DNA of 46,012 nt from a virus. Below, piece by piece: positions 25,427 through 34,600 of the stretch. The notes beneath the pieces are model-generated. The model was not told the origin of the DNA. It saw only the letters and a program-made list of their open reading frames with translations, and did not search any database. Numbering within the stretch: the stretch's first letter is position 1; the number at the start of each line of letters is the position of its first letter. The stretch spans positions 1 to 46,012 of the IMG/VR virus record IMGVR_UViG_3300005265_000012; one strand, given 5' to 3'. A program made the position numbers and the translations under genes.

Positions 25427-26935
25427 TTACTTTTCCTCCTTTCTTTTTCTCTTCCTTGCAATCACAGTCAGCTTGCCTTGAATCGGTTTGAAAACGGAGA
25501 GTGTCTCCAGTCCATATACTCTTAGCATGTCAAGAAGAGTTTGTTCAGTGAAATAGAAGAGGTGCTGGAGGCGGCGGAAGTGTTTGGGCTGTTCAAAGGC
25601 AAGAGGAATTTCAACGATGAAGAGCCCTCCAAATTTTAGATGGGATAGCAGAAGAGGAAGCTCCTCACACAGATTGAGATGCTCAAGGACATCAGTGGCG
25701 ACCATGAGGTCAAAGAGTTGATCAGATGGAAGGTCTTCAACGAAGGAGTGGTCATTAGAGGGGTCGCCTGGTCCCAGAGTAGTGACTCGGTGGCCCTGAG
25801 CCTGGAGAAGAGTTTTGAGAGAAGGTCCCGCACTGCCTACCTCCAACCAAGAGGAGGGAGATTTGGGAAGCCATCTTCTCCATTGGTCGAGCCTAAGAGA
25901 AAAAACTTTGTCATCATGAGCCCGTCTCTTGTTGTAGGGAGTTTCGTTTTCAACAACCTGTCTCCACCCTTTGTCATAGAAAGAAGCGTAAAAGCGGCGA
26001 AGACCTAATGAGGTGAGTTTGACATCCTGTCTGACCGTGTTGCAGCGTGAGCAGCGGAGAAGGTGTTGGTTGTGGCTCACAAAGCGTTGGGCTCTGAGTT
26101 CACCACACCAGCAGCAAAGTCTGTGGGAAAGAGCAAGCTGAGCCCCTGAGATGTAGGAGGAAGGATCGTCTCGGTCAGGGTGGTGGACCTCTACAAAGTA
26201 GGAAGTGCGGTTTTTGGTCCATGTAGCCCCAAGAGGGATGATAGGGACTTGGAAAGCTCCTGCTACGGGGAGGGTGGAAGTCGCAACAGTCAACGCCAGA
26301 TCTGCTCTTTCAATGATGGGAAGCCAGGCCAGAGACTTGGTGCGGGGGATTGTTAAGACAGGAAGCCCACACGCTTGTTCAAGGAGAGAGGGCAGGGAAG
26401 AAGCTAGCTGTGAAGGGAGGGATCTTTCCTTTCGACTTGCATGTGGAGAGAAGATCAAGAAGCGATCAGGCAGAGAGTTCAGAGTGGAGAGCTTCTCCTC
26501 CTCGGTGGTGCAGAGGATGGGGAGTTTGAAGGGAAGATTGTTCAACCCCAATAAGCTTGCAAATTGGTCGGTTAGCTCAGGTCCTTGATGATCTAGAGCA
26601 GAGGAGAGTTCAAAGTCAGAGTCGGTGGCAGGATGAGTTCTAGAAGGCGGAAGAACTCTATAAAGAGGCTCGTCGTGGGGGGAGACGCCTAGAGAGAGAG
26701 TTGAAAAGTAGAGACAAGGCAACAGATAGACCTTGTCCCCAAGCCCTCCTCCAGTCATTTTGAGGCCCACAGCCTTGTGAGCAAAGCGGGGCAGAGGCTG
26801 GACATCAAAGTAGAGAGGGAGGCAATGAAGAGCTAGTAGAGGGAGGTCAACAGATTGTCCTCTCTTCATGAAGCCAGTCAAGGGGGAGAAATAGGTGGGA
26901 CAGTCCCGCAGAGTGAATCGAGCCATCTCTACCAC
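25427..26935 (-). CDS. GT9-like / zinc-ribbon / methyltransferase fusion
   Basis: A 502-residue protein. After a short N-terminal segment (RFTLRDCPTYFSPLTGFM ... GQSVDLP), residues 55-265 resemble a GT9-type glycosyltransferase: KMTGGGLGDKVYLL, FLIFSPHASRKERSLP, LTVATSTLPVAGAFQVPIIP. Residues 274-298 form a zinc-ribbon-like pair, CCWCG and RCSRC. Residues 355-495 are a class I methyltransferase (SSWLEVGSAGPSLKTLLQAQ, DLMVATDVLEHL, FGGLFIVEIPL). The ribbon plus methyltransferase resembles sugar C-methyltransferases that start with a Cys pair, so one activity may methylate a sugar that the other transfers. Start may be GTG 26935 or ATG 26926. Confidence 0.75.
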   Translation of the reverse strand: MVEMARFTLRDCPTYFSPLTGFMKRGQSVDLPLLALHCLPLYFDVQPLPRFAHKAVGLKMTGGGLGDKVYLLPCLYFSTLSLGVSPHDEPLYRVLPPSRTHPATDSDFELSSALDHQGPELTDQFASLLGLNNLPFKLPILCTTEEEKLSTLNSLPDRFLIFSPHASRKERSLPSQLASSLPSLLEQACGLPVLTIPRTKSLAWLPIIERADLALTVATSTLPVAGAFQVPIIPLGATWTKNRTSYFVEVHHPDRDDPSSYISGAQLALSHRLCCWCGELRAQRFVSHNQHLLRCSRCNTVRQDVKLTSLGLRRFYASFYDKGWRQVVENETPYNKRRAHDDKVFSLRLDQWRRWLPKSPSSWLEVGSAGPSLKTLLQAQGHRVTTLGPGDPSNDHSFVEDLPSDQLFDLMVATDVLEHLNLCEELPLLLSHLKFGGLFIVEIPLAFEQPKHFRRLQHLFYFTEQTLLDMLRVYGLETLSVFKPIQGKLTVIARKRKRKEEK

Positions 26936-26959
26936 TTGTCTCCCTTAACCCTCCTCTTT

Positions 26960-29155
26960 TTAGAGTTGCCAGAAAAATTCTGGATGTTTCTCTGCATAAG
27001 ATTTCACCTTTGCTGGTGAAGCGTTTATGTCAAATCCGTAGCGGAAGATCTGCGAGCGATGATATATCTTCTTTATTTCCCAGAGCTTCTGACAAAGTCC
27101 TCTTCTAAACATGAAGTCCCACCAAGTGTCAGGATGGTGTTTGTAGGTGTCAATGAAATTGTTGTCAGGCCATTTCCAACTCTTCATGCAGGGTTGACAG
27201 CCGTTGCGGCTGAGGCGTCCTGGGTCGTAGAGAGCGCACATAGGAATATTGTTGGTGCGAAAATATTGGAGGACTTCGTCAGGCTTCCAATGCCATATTG
27301 GCCACAGAATCCATTTCTTATCTCCCGAGTGAAAATAGAAATGTCCTTTTTGTAGCCAGACTAGCATGCGTTGCCGAGTGTTATGGGAGATGAAGCAGTT
27401 GGAAACATAGGTGTGAGAAGGTATAGTAGTGAAGTCTCCAAGAGGAAGATGAGTGGAGAGCTTTTCCACAAACTTGACTTCATCTATAAAGAGACGGTTT
27501 CGCCTCAGCCAATCCTTCACAGCAGGACTGCACCGTAGATAGCCTCGTTCGCATCTTTCCTCTGGAAGCCTTTTGTTTCTAGAAAGCCAATCGTTCCCCT
27601 TAACTTTTCCTAAAGGAGGAGTTATGTGAAGACTCCAAACTCCCCTCTTCTCGTCCCTGTTCCACCTGCGACAAGAGCGAGAGCACCAAAATCCAGACAA
27701 AAAGCACAGCTGCTGGATTTGTTCTGATGCCTTCTTGTTCGTAACATAAAGGCTCCAAAATTCTCCATCAGAATGTCCATCAGCTTGGATGCGACCGTAG
27801 AGATAGAAGGGGAAATACGCTCCACAGTTCTCAAAAAACCAGTCCCCTGCTTCCCCTTTGGTTGAGATTGCGTGGAAGAAGTCTTTAAGTTTGGCGGAGT
27901 TGTATATCAAGTCGAATGTTTTAAATGTCCTCCAACCTTTCGTTGTAGAAATGTATAGTTGCTTTGTGTGTTTAGGTTTGAGAATGGGAATAGCTTTAAA
28001 TACATTCCACATGTGCTCTCTAACCAGAGGGAAGTCGTCAGAAGAAACAGAAAAGGAAATGCCATCATGATACTTCCCTCCTTTTCCACGAAAGCTTCCA
28101 TTTCCATCAAAATAACCTACCAGCCAGGCCAGCTCAGGGGTCATTCTAGACGGCGTCGCAACCAGCCTGTCTTCTCGGGGCTGTATGTTCAGGGGGATGT
28201 CAGAGTCAAAAGTTCTTTTGCCTTCAATTAAAACAGGCTGACCTCGCTTCAAATCCTTCACCTGAGTCCATGTTAAAGAGGGAGTGGCCTCTCCTTGTAA
28301 GCCCGACACCGTTCGGACTCTGTGATGAGGGTGAGTTATAAGTTCAAGGCCAGAGAGGAGCTTTACCCTAAAGACTGGGCAGATGCCAGCGTTGACAGAT
28401 CGTTTCACAAGAGATAAGGAGTGACCGTCAGCAATGTATGTGCCAGCCTTGATTTTGTCCAAGCGGATGAGCCCTCTCTTAGTAGCACCGTAAGAGGAGC
28501 TCAGCAGCAGACATTCTTGAGCCATAAGCCCCATTGCAGTGCAGTCAGAGCCAACATATCTAGCATGGCGATCCATCGGAACTTTCTTCAAAACATCCGA
28601 ACATGCGCCACTTATGCGAGCCCTTGTTATAGCCAGAGCAGCCAATTCGTCTCCTCTTTTACGAGCGATGGCAGCATTGACCTTCCAAGTTCCTGGCATT
28701 GCAAAGCGGTCTCCTCCAAGAATTGGCCAGCCATGAGTCCTCGTCATCTGCCAGAAGGAAGTGGGAGCTTTGAGTCGGGTGTATTTTAAGTTGCGGAGTT
28801 TGGCGTAGAGGTCAACATAGGCTAAAGTCTCAGGCGGTTCCACGCCCGAGTCTACATAAACCACTTCCACCCTATCCATTACGCCTGCTCGAAGGGCTAT
28901 CTCTATGAGCAAGGTGCTGTCCTTCCCTCCACTCCAGCCTATGAGAATTCTTTTGACTTTGGTGATCGCCTCTCTCATAATTTGGGCGGAGAGAGCAAAC
29001 TTATCCTCAAGAGAGTAGGTTTGATACTCACCAAGAAGGTGCATCCTCTGTTTTATGCGAGTGGAGGATAAATAGCCATGGCGGGATTTGGGAGTGCCTC
29101 TTGAAGATCCAGGTTTTTTATTCCTAACTCTCAGCTGGACTGTGTCTTCTTTCAT
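26960..29155 (-). CDS. PAPS-reductase-like PP-loop protein interrupted by an intein
   Basis: The 731-residue precursor becomes a 353-residue protein after removal of a 378-residue intein. The extein is a PP-loop ATP pyrophosphatase of the PAPS reductase/adenylyl-sulfate type: IGWSGGKDSTLLIEIALRAG (SGGKDST at 75-81), YVDSGVEPPET, and GLMAQE/TRQRM, which is the family's GxxAxExxxR motif formed only after splicing. The C-terminal part has GCQPCMKSWKW, a Cys pair. Phage proteins of this family are common but their reaction is not settled; candidates are sulfur transfer to nucleic acid or to a sugar. It opens the sugar-enzyme block after a hairpin, so it may be expressed separately from the capsid gene. 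Confidence 0.85.
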   Translation of the reverse strand: MKEDTVQLRVRNKKPGSSRGTPKSRHGYLSSTRIKQRMHLLGEYQTYSLEDKFALSAQIMREAITKVKRILIGWSGGKDSTLLIEIALRAGVMDRVEVVYVDSGVEPPETLAYVDLYAKLRNLKYTRLKAPTSFWQMTRTHGWPILGGDRFAMPGTWKVNAAIARKRGDELAALAITRARISGACSDVLKKVPMDRHARYVGSDCTAMGLMAQECLLLSSSYGATKRGLIRLDKIKAGTYIADGHSLSLVKRSVNAGICPVFRVKLLSGLELITHPHHRVRTVSGLQGEATPSLTWTQVKDLKRGQPVLIEGKRTFDSDIPLNIQPREDRLVATPSRMTPELAWLVGYFDGNGSFRGKGGKYHDGISFSVSSDDFPLVREHMWNVFKAIPILKPKHTKQLYISTTKGWRTFKTFDLIYNSAKLKDFFHAISTKGEAGDWFFENCGAYFPFYLYGRIQADGHSDGEFWSLYVTNKKASEQIQQLCFLSGFWCSRSCRRWNRDEKRGVWSLHITPPLGKVKGNDWLSRNKRLPEERCERGYLRCSPAVKDWLRRNRLFIDEVKFVEKLSTHLPLGDFTTIPSHTYVSNCFISHNTRQRMLVWLQKGHFYFHSGDKKWILWPIWHWKPDEVLQYFRTNNIPMCALYDPGRLSRNGCQPCMKSWKWPDNNFIDTYKHHPDTWWDFMFRRGLCQKLWEIKKIYHRSQIFRYGFDINASPAKVKSYAEKHPEFFWQL
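27380..28513 (-). other. Intein with LAGLIDADG endonuclease (378 aa)
   Basis: The intein runs from C215 to N592 of the precursor. It shows the N-terminal nucleophile Cys, block B ELITHPHHRV (TxxH at 274-277), two LAGLIDADG motifs (LAWLVGYFDGNG 342-353 and LYGRIQADG 452-460, with candidate metal Asp D350 and D459), and C-terminal HTYVSNCFISHN followed by Thr as the first extein residue. It is inserted inside the conserved GxxAxExxxR motif of the host protein, a typical intein site. The endonuclease looks complete, so the intein may still be mobile. Confidence 0.9.
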
Positions 29156-29244
29156 ACCTTACCTCTTTGGTTCAATCTGATTCATTCTATATGGTAAACT
29201 CCAAAGAGAGTGCTCAATTCAAGGGCGGATGTTCAAAGTTGAAA

Positions 29245-29283
29245 GGGAGCCTACTTCCCTTTAATCAGTAGGAAGAGGCTCCC
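29245..29283 (-). terminator. Hairpin terminator after capsid gene
   Basis: Eight-base perfect arms GGGAGCCT/AGGCTCCC enclose an inner five-base stem CTTCC/GGAAG and an AT loop. On the minus strand it is followed by TTTCAACTTT; on the plus strand by TTCTTTCATTTT, so it may work in both directions. It begins about 25 bases after the capsid stop and sits before the PAPS-reductase gene. It probably ends, or reduces, transcription from the capsid gene. Confidence 0.6.
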
Positions 29284-29306
29284 TTCTTTCATTTTCCCTC
29301 ATCTTC

Positions 29307-30350
29307 TTACTCGCCATAGCCTTGAGGGGCATCTACCTTTACATTGGTAGCCAAGACCATGCAATTCTTGTTTTCTATTAGCGCATCAGTCTCAGAGTAG
29401 GTGGTGTTCTGCCATACATCCTCCCTAGGTTTGAATTCCCAATACATCTCCACATGCCTGCGGTAGATGTAGACCAAATTCTGAAGGTAGGTGAGAATTA
29501 TATAACCATGATTGCCTACAGTCCCTACAAGGTGGTCTTCAGGCATGAGAGGAGCCATAATCATAGGAATGCCAAAGGGAGCGACGCTCATGCCTTTGAT
29601 GACTTCATCTCCCAATGCAGTCTGTCTTTCTGCTAGCTTTGAAGTCCACCGAATGTTGAGCCTAGGCCCTACAATCCAGCGCAGGTCTGCTGGATTTTTG
29701 AGGTAGGGAGAAGGCATTGCCTCCAGCATGGCTTCAAAGAGCTTGACAGATATGTTTTTTGAGCCTGCATCAACAATGTGGCATGTAGGAGCTGTCATTG
29801 CTATTTTCAATATGCCATCGTTGCAGCGAAGCAGTGTTCTCTGCATGTCATTCGGATCTTCTGGCAGGTCAGTGTCTCCTTGAATCCAAAGGAGTTCGTA
29901 GTCAGTGGAAATTCGACGAGCAAAGGCTCGCATTAAGGTCTCCCTGAAGTCTCCTCTCGGCTCCTGCCCACCTTGAGGTTGCTTCGCAGGCGGAGGTGTT
30001 CCCCCTCTCATCTCAGACTCTATGTTCTCTAAGAGAGCCGTCATGTCTAAGTCAAAGGCAGAGCGAAGCCTCTCCATGCTGTATTCCACCTTGCCGAAGA
30101 CATTGCTCCAGTCCACCTCTTTGTGTGGAGTGGCTGCTGGAGTGGTGACGACAGAGCCTACATTCAAGGTGTCGATCTGACCTTTTGATCTGGTTTTTCC
30201 CTCATTGCGAACTTGGGAGAGAAGTGTTGAGTATTCCAAGGTCAAGTCTAAAAAGCGATCTGCCTGTTCTGGCTGCAAAATGCCCCCAGCCTCTAAGTGA
30301 GTGGTGGTGAGGGTTTTGAGGTATTCTTTTATGCGATCGTTAGCGCCCAT
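29307..30350 (-). CDS. Major capsid protein (HK97 fold)
   Basis: A 347-residue protein directly downstream of the protease-scaffold gene, the usual place for the HK97-type capsid protein. Segments that fit are the helical N-arm (DRIKEYLKTLTTTHLEAGGI), RTLLRCNDGILKIAMTAPT, LEAMPSPYLKNPADLRWIVG and GIPMIMAPLMPEDHLVGTVG, the P-domain and spine region common in these proteins. No protease site was confirmed, but cleavage of the N-arm is expected from the neighbouring protease. The terminator hairpin follows. It is a possible target of the sugar enzymes encoded next to it. Confidence 0.85.
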   Translation of the reverse strand: MGANDRIKEYLKTLTTTHLEAGGILQPEQADRFLDLTLEYSTLLSQVRNEGKTRSKGQIDTLNVGSVVTTPAATPHKEVDWSNVFGKVEYSMERLRSAFDLDMTALLENIESEMRGGTPPPAKQPQGGQEPRGDFRETLMRAFARRISTDYELLWIQGDTDLPEDPNDMQRTLLRCNDGILKIAMTAPTCHIVDAGSKNISVKLFEAMLEAMPSPYLKNPADLRWIVGPRLNIRWTSKLAERQTALGDEVIKGMSVAPFGIPMIMAPLMPEDHLVGTVGNHGYIILTYLQNLVYIYRRHVEMYWEFKPREDVWQNTTYSETDALIENKNCMVLATNVKVDAPQGYGE

Positions 30351-30374
30351 CTTCTAACCCCCTATTTTAATCTG

Positions 30375-31061
30375 CTAGAACGGAAAAACGCCCTTCCAAA
30401 AGCTCTTGTCAGAGCCTGGAATGGGAGAAGCATCAGATCTCCTTCCTGGAAATGCTTCCTCCAACTTCTTCAACCTTCCGTCCATGGATTTTGTTTGTTC
30501 CTCTCTAGTAACTTTCTCTTTCTCGACAATCTGTTTTATCGCCTCCACAGCATCTTTTACAGCCTTCACTCCCTTGGAGAGTTCCTCTGAAGAAAGAGAC
30601 ATAGCTTCCCCTACAGTTTTGCTTATAGTTTCAGGCAGACCCTCCGTTAAAGCTTTAGATACACCCTCCAAAGCAGCCACCCTCTTCTCCAGGTCGTCTA
30701 GTCTCTTCACGATACTAGCAAGTTGCTCAGCATAATAACCTTGATCAGGAGGAGGGGGATAGCCGTATTGAGCTCTCAGCTGCTCCTTGGCAAAGTCCAA
30801 AATGGCTTGAGTAGCCTTCCCTTTATCTTCATCAGACAAATTGGGAATGGATTCTATTATCTCCTTCAGACCCTCCTGTAGTTGTTGGTCATTAAGCTTC
30901 TGCGCCTCAGCCCCCTGGGCTCTTATATACGAGACAACCTTCTCCTTGACTTCATCTGGAATTGTCCAAGACTGAGGATCGTCTTGCTGTTGTTGAGAGA
31001 CTAAGTCTTTTATCGCATCCTGGAGGGATTTGATCATTTGAGCAATGTTTACTGTGCTCAT
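30375..31061 (-). CDS. Nested scaffold protein (internal start of the protease gene)
   Basis: An in-frame ATG at 31061 is preceded by AAGGGAGGAAAGCA, a strong ribosome site six bases from the start, right where the protease domain ends. It gives a 228-residue protein, MSTVNIAQMIKSLQDAIKDL..., composed only of the scaffold coiled coil. Nested protease/scaffold genes are known in lambda (C/Nu3) and other phages. The separate product would supply scaffold in excess of protease. Confidence 0.7.
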   Translation of the reverse strand: MSTVNIAQMIKSLQDAIKDLVSQQQQDDPQSWTIPDEVKEKVVSYIRAQGAEAQKLNDQQLQEGLKEIIESIPNLSDEDKGKATQAILDFAKEQLRAQYGYPPPPDQGYYAEQLASIVKRLDDLEKRVAALEGVSKALTEGLPETISKTVGEAMSLSSEELSKGVKAVKDAVEAIKQIVEKEKVTREEQTKSMDGRLKKLEEAFPGRRSDASPIPGSDKSFWKGVFPF

Positions 31062-31595
31062 TGCTTTCCTCCCTTCTAGAAAAGAATTAAATTTCTCGTA
31101 AGCATGAACAATAGCAGCAGCTGGATTGCACGGTAGTGCAGTCACGCTCACCTCGGGTATTAGCACGTCATCTATCTCGAAGATCTTCCTCCCATTTTCA
31201 TAAGTCCAATGACCCTCCTTGCCTCTGAGCCTCACAGACATCTTGGAAAGGATCTTTTCTTTTATTTTCGTCCAAATTACATCCTCAGTCTCAGAGATCA
31301 AGCCTTTCACCCAGAGCCCTTTGTCGTCATATCTAGCTGCGTGCACAACACCTATACAAAGGTCAGTGTCATGATTGTAGAAAATGGGAGAGCCTGGAAG
31401 AGAGCTAGCAACCTTCCTTAAACACTCGGAAGTAAGCCTCTCATCCTCCAAATCTATGTCAGTGGTGGTGCAGTAGCCTTCTATAAAGCGTCCAGCCTCT
31501 TCTCCTTCTGCTATCTTAAACGGCCAGAAAAAATCTACAAGAATAGAGGGAGTAGCCCCTTTTCCAGCCTCAGCAGCTACAACGGGAATCGGCAT
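30375..31595 (-). CDS. XkdF-like capsid maturation protease with C-terminal scaffold
   Basis: A 406-residue protein. Residues 15-165 resemble the prohead protease fold (XkdF/S78-like): IEGYCTTTDIDLEDERLTSE, PIFYNHD with candidate His H75, ILSKMSVRL with candidate Ser S120, and VLIPEVSVTALPCNPAA. Residues 180-406 are a helical scaffold with long coiled coils and a C-terminal SFWKGVFPF hook of the kind that contacts capsid protein. The gene has an excellent AAAGGAGG site. An internal start makes the scaffold alone (see nested entry). The enzyme should cut the scaffold and perhaps the capsid N-arm during head maturation. Confidence 0.82.
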   Translation of the reverse strand: MPIPVVAAEAGKGATPSILVDFFWPFKIAEGEEAGRFIEGYCTTTDIDLEDERLTSECLRKVASSLPGSPIFYNHDTDLCIGVVHAARYDDKGLWVKGLISETEDVIWTKIKEKILSKMSVRLRGKEGHWTYENGRKIFEIDDVLIPEVSVTALPCNPAAAIVHAYEKFNSFLEGRKAMSTVNIAQMIKSLQDAIKDLVSQQQQDDPQSWTIPDEVKEKVVSYIRAQGAEAQKLNDQQLQEGLKEIIESIPNLSDEDKGKATQAILDFAKEQLRAQYGYPPPPDQGYYAEQLASIVKRLDDLEKRVAALEGVSKALTEGLPETISKTVGEAMSLSSEELSKGVKAVKDAVEAIKQIVEKEKVTREEQTKSMDGRLKKLEEAFPGRRSDASPIPGSDKSFWKGVFPF

Positions 31596-31663
31596 TTTCT
31601 CCTCCTTTCTTCTTCAAACACTTACAAGAGAATGTCGTTCAATTCTAGGAGGCGTCCCCACCT

Positions 31664-34600
31664 TCATTTGCTCCACATCCCCCAAGGGTCAAATTTGGAA
31701 TTGGAGAGGGAGCCAGTGCTCTCTATGAAGCGGATGTATGAGCGAGGGATTTTGTCAGGGGAGGGAAAGGAGGGACTTCTCGCTCTGTGGGTAGCAACAA
31801 AGTAGCCGTTTTTGTCTCTACCTACAGAAACTCCCCTAAAGCGCCCCCCTTGGTGAGGATGAGTCAGCTCGTTTAGCCCAAGCTCCTCTACCTTCTTGTC
31901 AACCAAGGTGTATTTACCTATCTTTATCTCTTTTTCCGCCTCCTCTTCCTTCAAGGCAGTGGGAGTGCTGCCAGGATCAAGGAGGTGAAAGAGCCAGACT
32001 CTTTGCTCTCCTCCTGCTAGCTCTGGTTTCTGAAGCCGCAGCTCAGAGGGTTTCACGCCCACAACCATGAGCCAGCGGTTCTTGATGACTTGACCGTTGA
32101 GGAGGTAGAAGGCTGAGTGGTGGTCTTCAAAGACGGGGCCAGCTTCGTATGTGCCGTAGTCAGCAGCATACATCCAAGCAAAGTCTTCTTTTCCTGCTCC
32201 AGAGCCTCCAGCGGGGAGATAGGTGGGAGTTCCTATTCCTATGTCAAGCCATTTCTTGGAGCCTATGTTCATTGTGTAGTCTCCTGCCAGAGAGCCTCCT
32301 TGGAGGAGGTGATCTAGGAGTTTCTTCGCACAGTCAATGCACGCCTGAGCTGTGTAGCCGCTGCGGTCTGCTGGCCTCGGGCAGAGTTTGTTAGGGATGA
32401 AGAGAGTGTATTTGCAAAAGGCGTCGGTGCCTGGGATTTCAAAGCGGAGGTCGCCGTGGTAGTTTGTCCATGTGTGGACCTGGAAGGTCCATCTCCCTCT
32501 GTCTCCTCTTTGGATCAGCCCCATCCAGTCTTCAGCTTTGAGAGGCTTACCTTCTTCAGTTGAGGGTGTGGGATCTTTCACCTTCTTTTTGAACTTTGCA
32601 GCAGCCCTTTTCGCAGAGGAAGTGAGGAAGTCTAGGAAAGAAAGGAAGACGGATGTAGACTTTGACATGGTTTTGACGAGGGTGTCAAGATGGCGAGTGG
32701 TGCTGGGACAGTGTTTGTCTTTGCGAAGTTCTACAGGTCGGGGAAGGAGAAGAGAGTAAGTGCCGTCCTCGTTTTTCCAAGCTCTGTCAACTCGGATCTC
32801 TAGAATAGAGCCGACAGGAGCGTCTACGACAGTGGCCATGGAGTTGCCGCAGGAAACTTCTTCGCCGTTCGGTCCAGTCACAGCCAGTTCATAGACCCAT
32901 CGGGTGGGAGGGCCTCCAGCAATTTGATGTTTGCCTGTGACTTTGCACAAGACCTCGCTGACAACCTTGACTTTTGCCCAGTCAGCTGTGGTTTCTCCCC
33001 AGTGATATATAGTGTCTGCCTTGAACATCGCCCCCTCTGACCAGCTTGGTTTAGAGACTTGTTCTGCAGCAGAGAGAAATTGCTCCTTGGTTGTAACTGG
33101 GGCAGTGGGAAGGAGCTTCACATGCTTGAGTTGAGGGTTAGCTTTGAGGAAGAAGGCAAGAATCTCCCGCCGCTCAGAGTAGGTCTGAGTGTCAAGCCAT
33201 TCATGGTCAAGGCAAAGTATGTCATAGGCAAGGATGACAACGTTCTTCTCTCTCGGATCAACTCCTTTGGTCATGAAGATAGAAGCCAGCTCTTCTCTGG
33301 AAGCTATTTCTCCACTAGATTTTGCTAAGACAGCTTCACCATCTATCACACCTCCTCGGACAGTAAGCAGTTCCTGCTTCAAGGTGGGAAATTTGGAGGA
33401 GACATCATCGGGGGAGTCGCTTGCCCATATAGAATTTCCTTTTCCACAAAAATTCAATCGAACTCTAAATCCATCACATTTTTGCTCTACAAAAACTCGC
33501 CCTGTCTCTTTTACCTTCTCCTTGCCCCACTGATCCCAAGCCTCTTCAAAGGAGGAGAACTGAAGGGCAGGTTTGAGGGGTGGGAAATAAGAGCCGACTA
33601 TACGGGGTTTTTGTTTGATCTCCTCAGAAGACTTTAATGAAGAAGGCCAGTGAATCGTAGGGTTTGGCGCTCTGAGCAAGACTTTGTGGTAAAGAGGGAG
33701 GTAAGGGCCGTGAGGGCCTTCTGGTCTGTAAATGATCTCCAATTGGTCAGTGGGAAACCCCATGCGACGGAGATTGCTGGCAATTTGAGTCTCCAAATCC
33801 ATGTCTCTGTCTTTTCTTCTGACCAGGATGTCCCAATCATTTGGCTGTTTCCCCCCTTGCACCCCAGACCCTACAACGGAGACATAGTCTGGAATTGTCG
33901 TCAAACTGGGGAGAGAGGCAAGCGCCTGTAATTCTTTCGGTAGAGAGGGATAGGCACAGAGGATCGCCTCTCCCGTAGGGAGGAGGTCAACAGAATAGGG
34001 GAGAGGCGAGAGCCAGCTGCGAAGGTGGTATTCATTTTCCCATTCAATTTGATGATCTTCACATCTACCTTTACCTAAAGGAACCACATGGACAGACGCG
34101 TCTGAGGCAACCCTCAAGCACTGCTCTAAAACCTGTTTGGCGTTGTCCAAGTGTTCTATAGTGTGCAAAGAGCAAATAGTGTTGAAGGAGTTGTCAGGGC
34201 ATTGCTTGAGATAGTCGTAAATGTCAGAGCAAGTGGTTTGAAGCCCCCTGGCTTCACAAACCTTCAAAGCCCCCTCGTCAATGTCCACTCCTTCAGCATA
34301 ATAGCCCGAAGCCCCAAGGGAGTCTAGAAGATCGCCCCCAGAACAGCCCAGCTCTAGGACTCTAGGCCCAACTAGGTGTTTGAGTAAAGAGCCTGCTTCT
34401 ATGATCCACCCTGTGCGCCGAGGGTGAGTGTATAGCCAGCGGGAGAGAAGAGTCAAAGAAGAGGTCAGGTCTTTGAGGCTTTTCATTTCGTCGGGCAGAA
34501 AGTCATCCAAATCGTCCTGTTTCATATGGACGACATCTCTTCTCAACATCTCCTCAACAACCCTGCGGTGAAAGTCAATGATGTCTTGTTTGGTTTTTAT

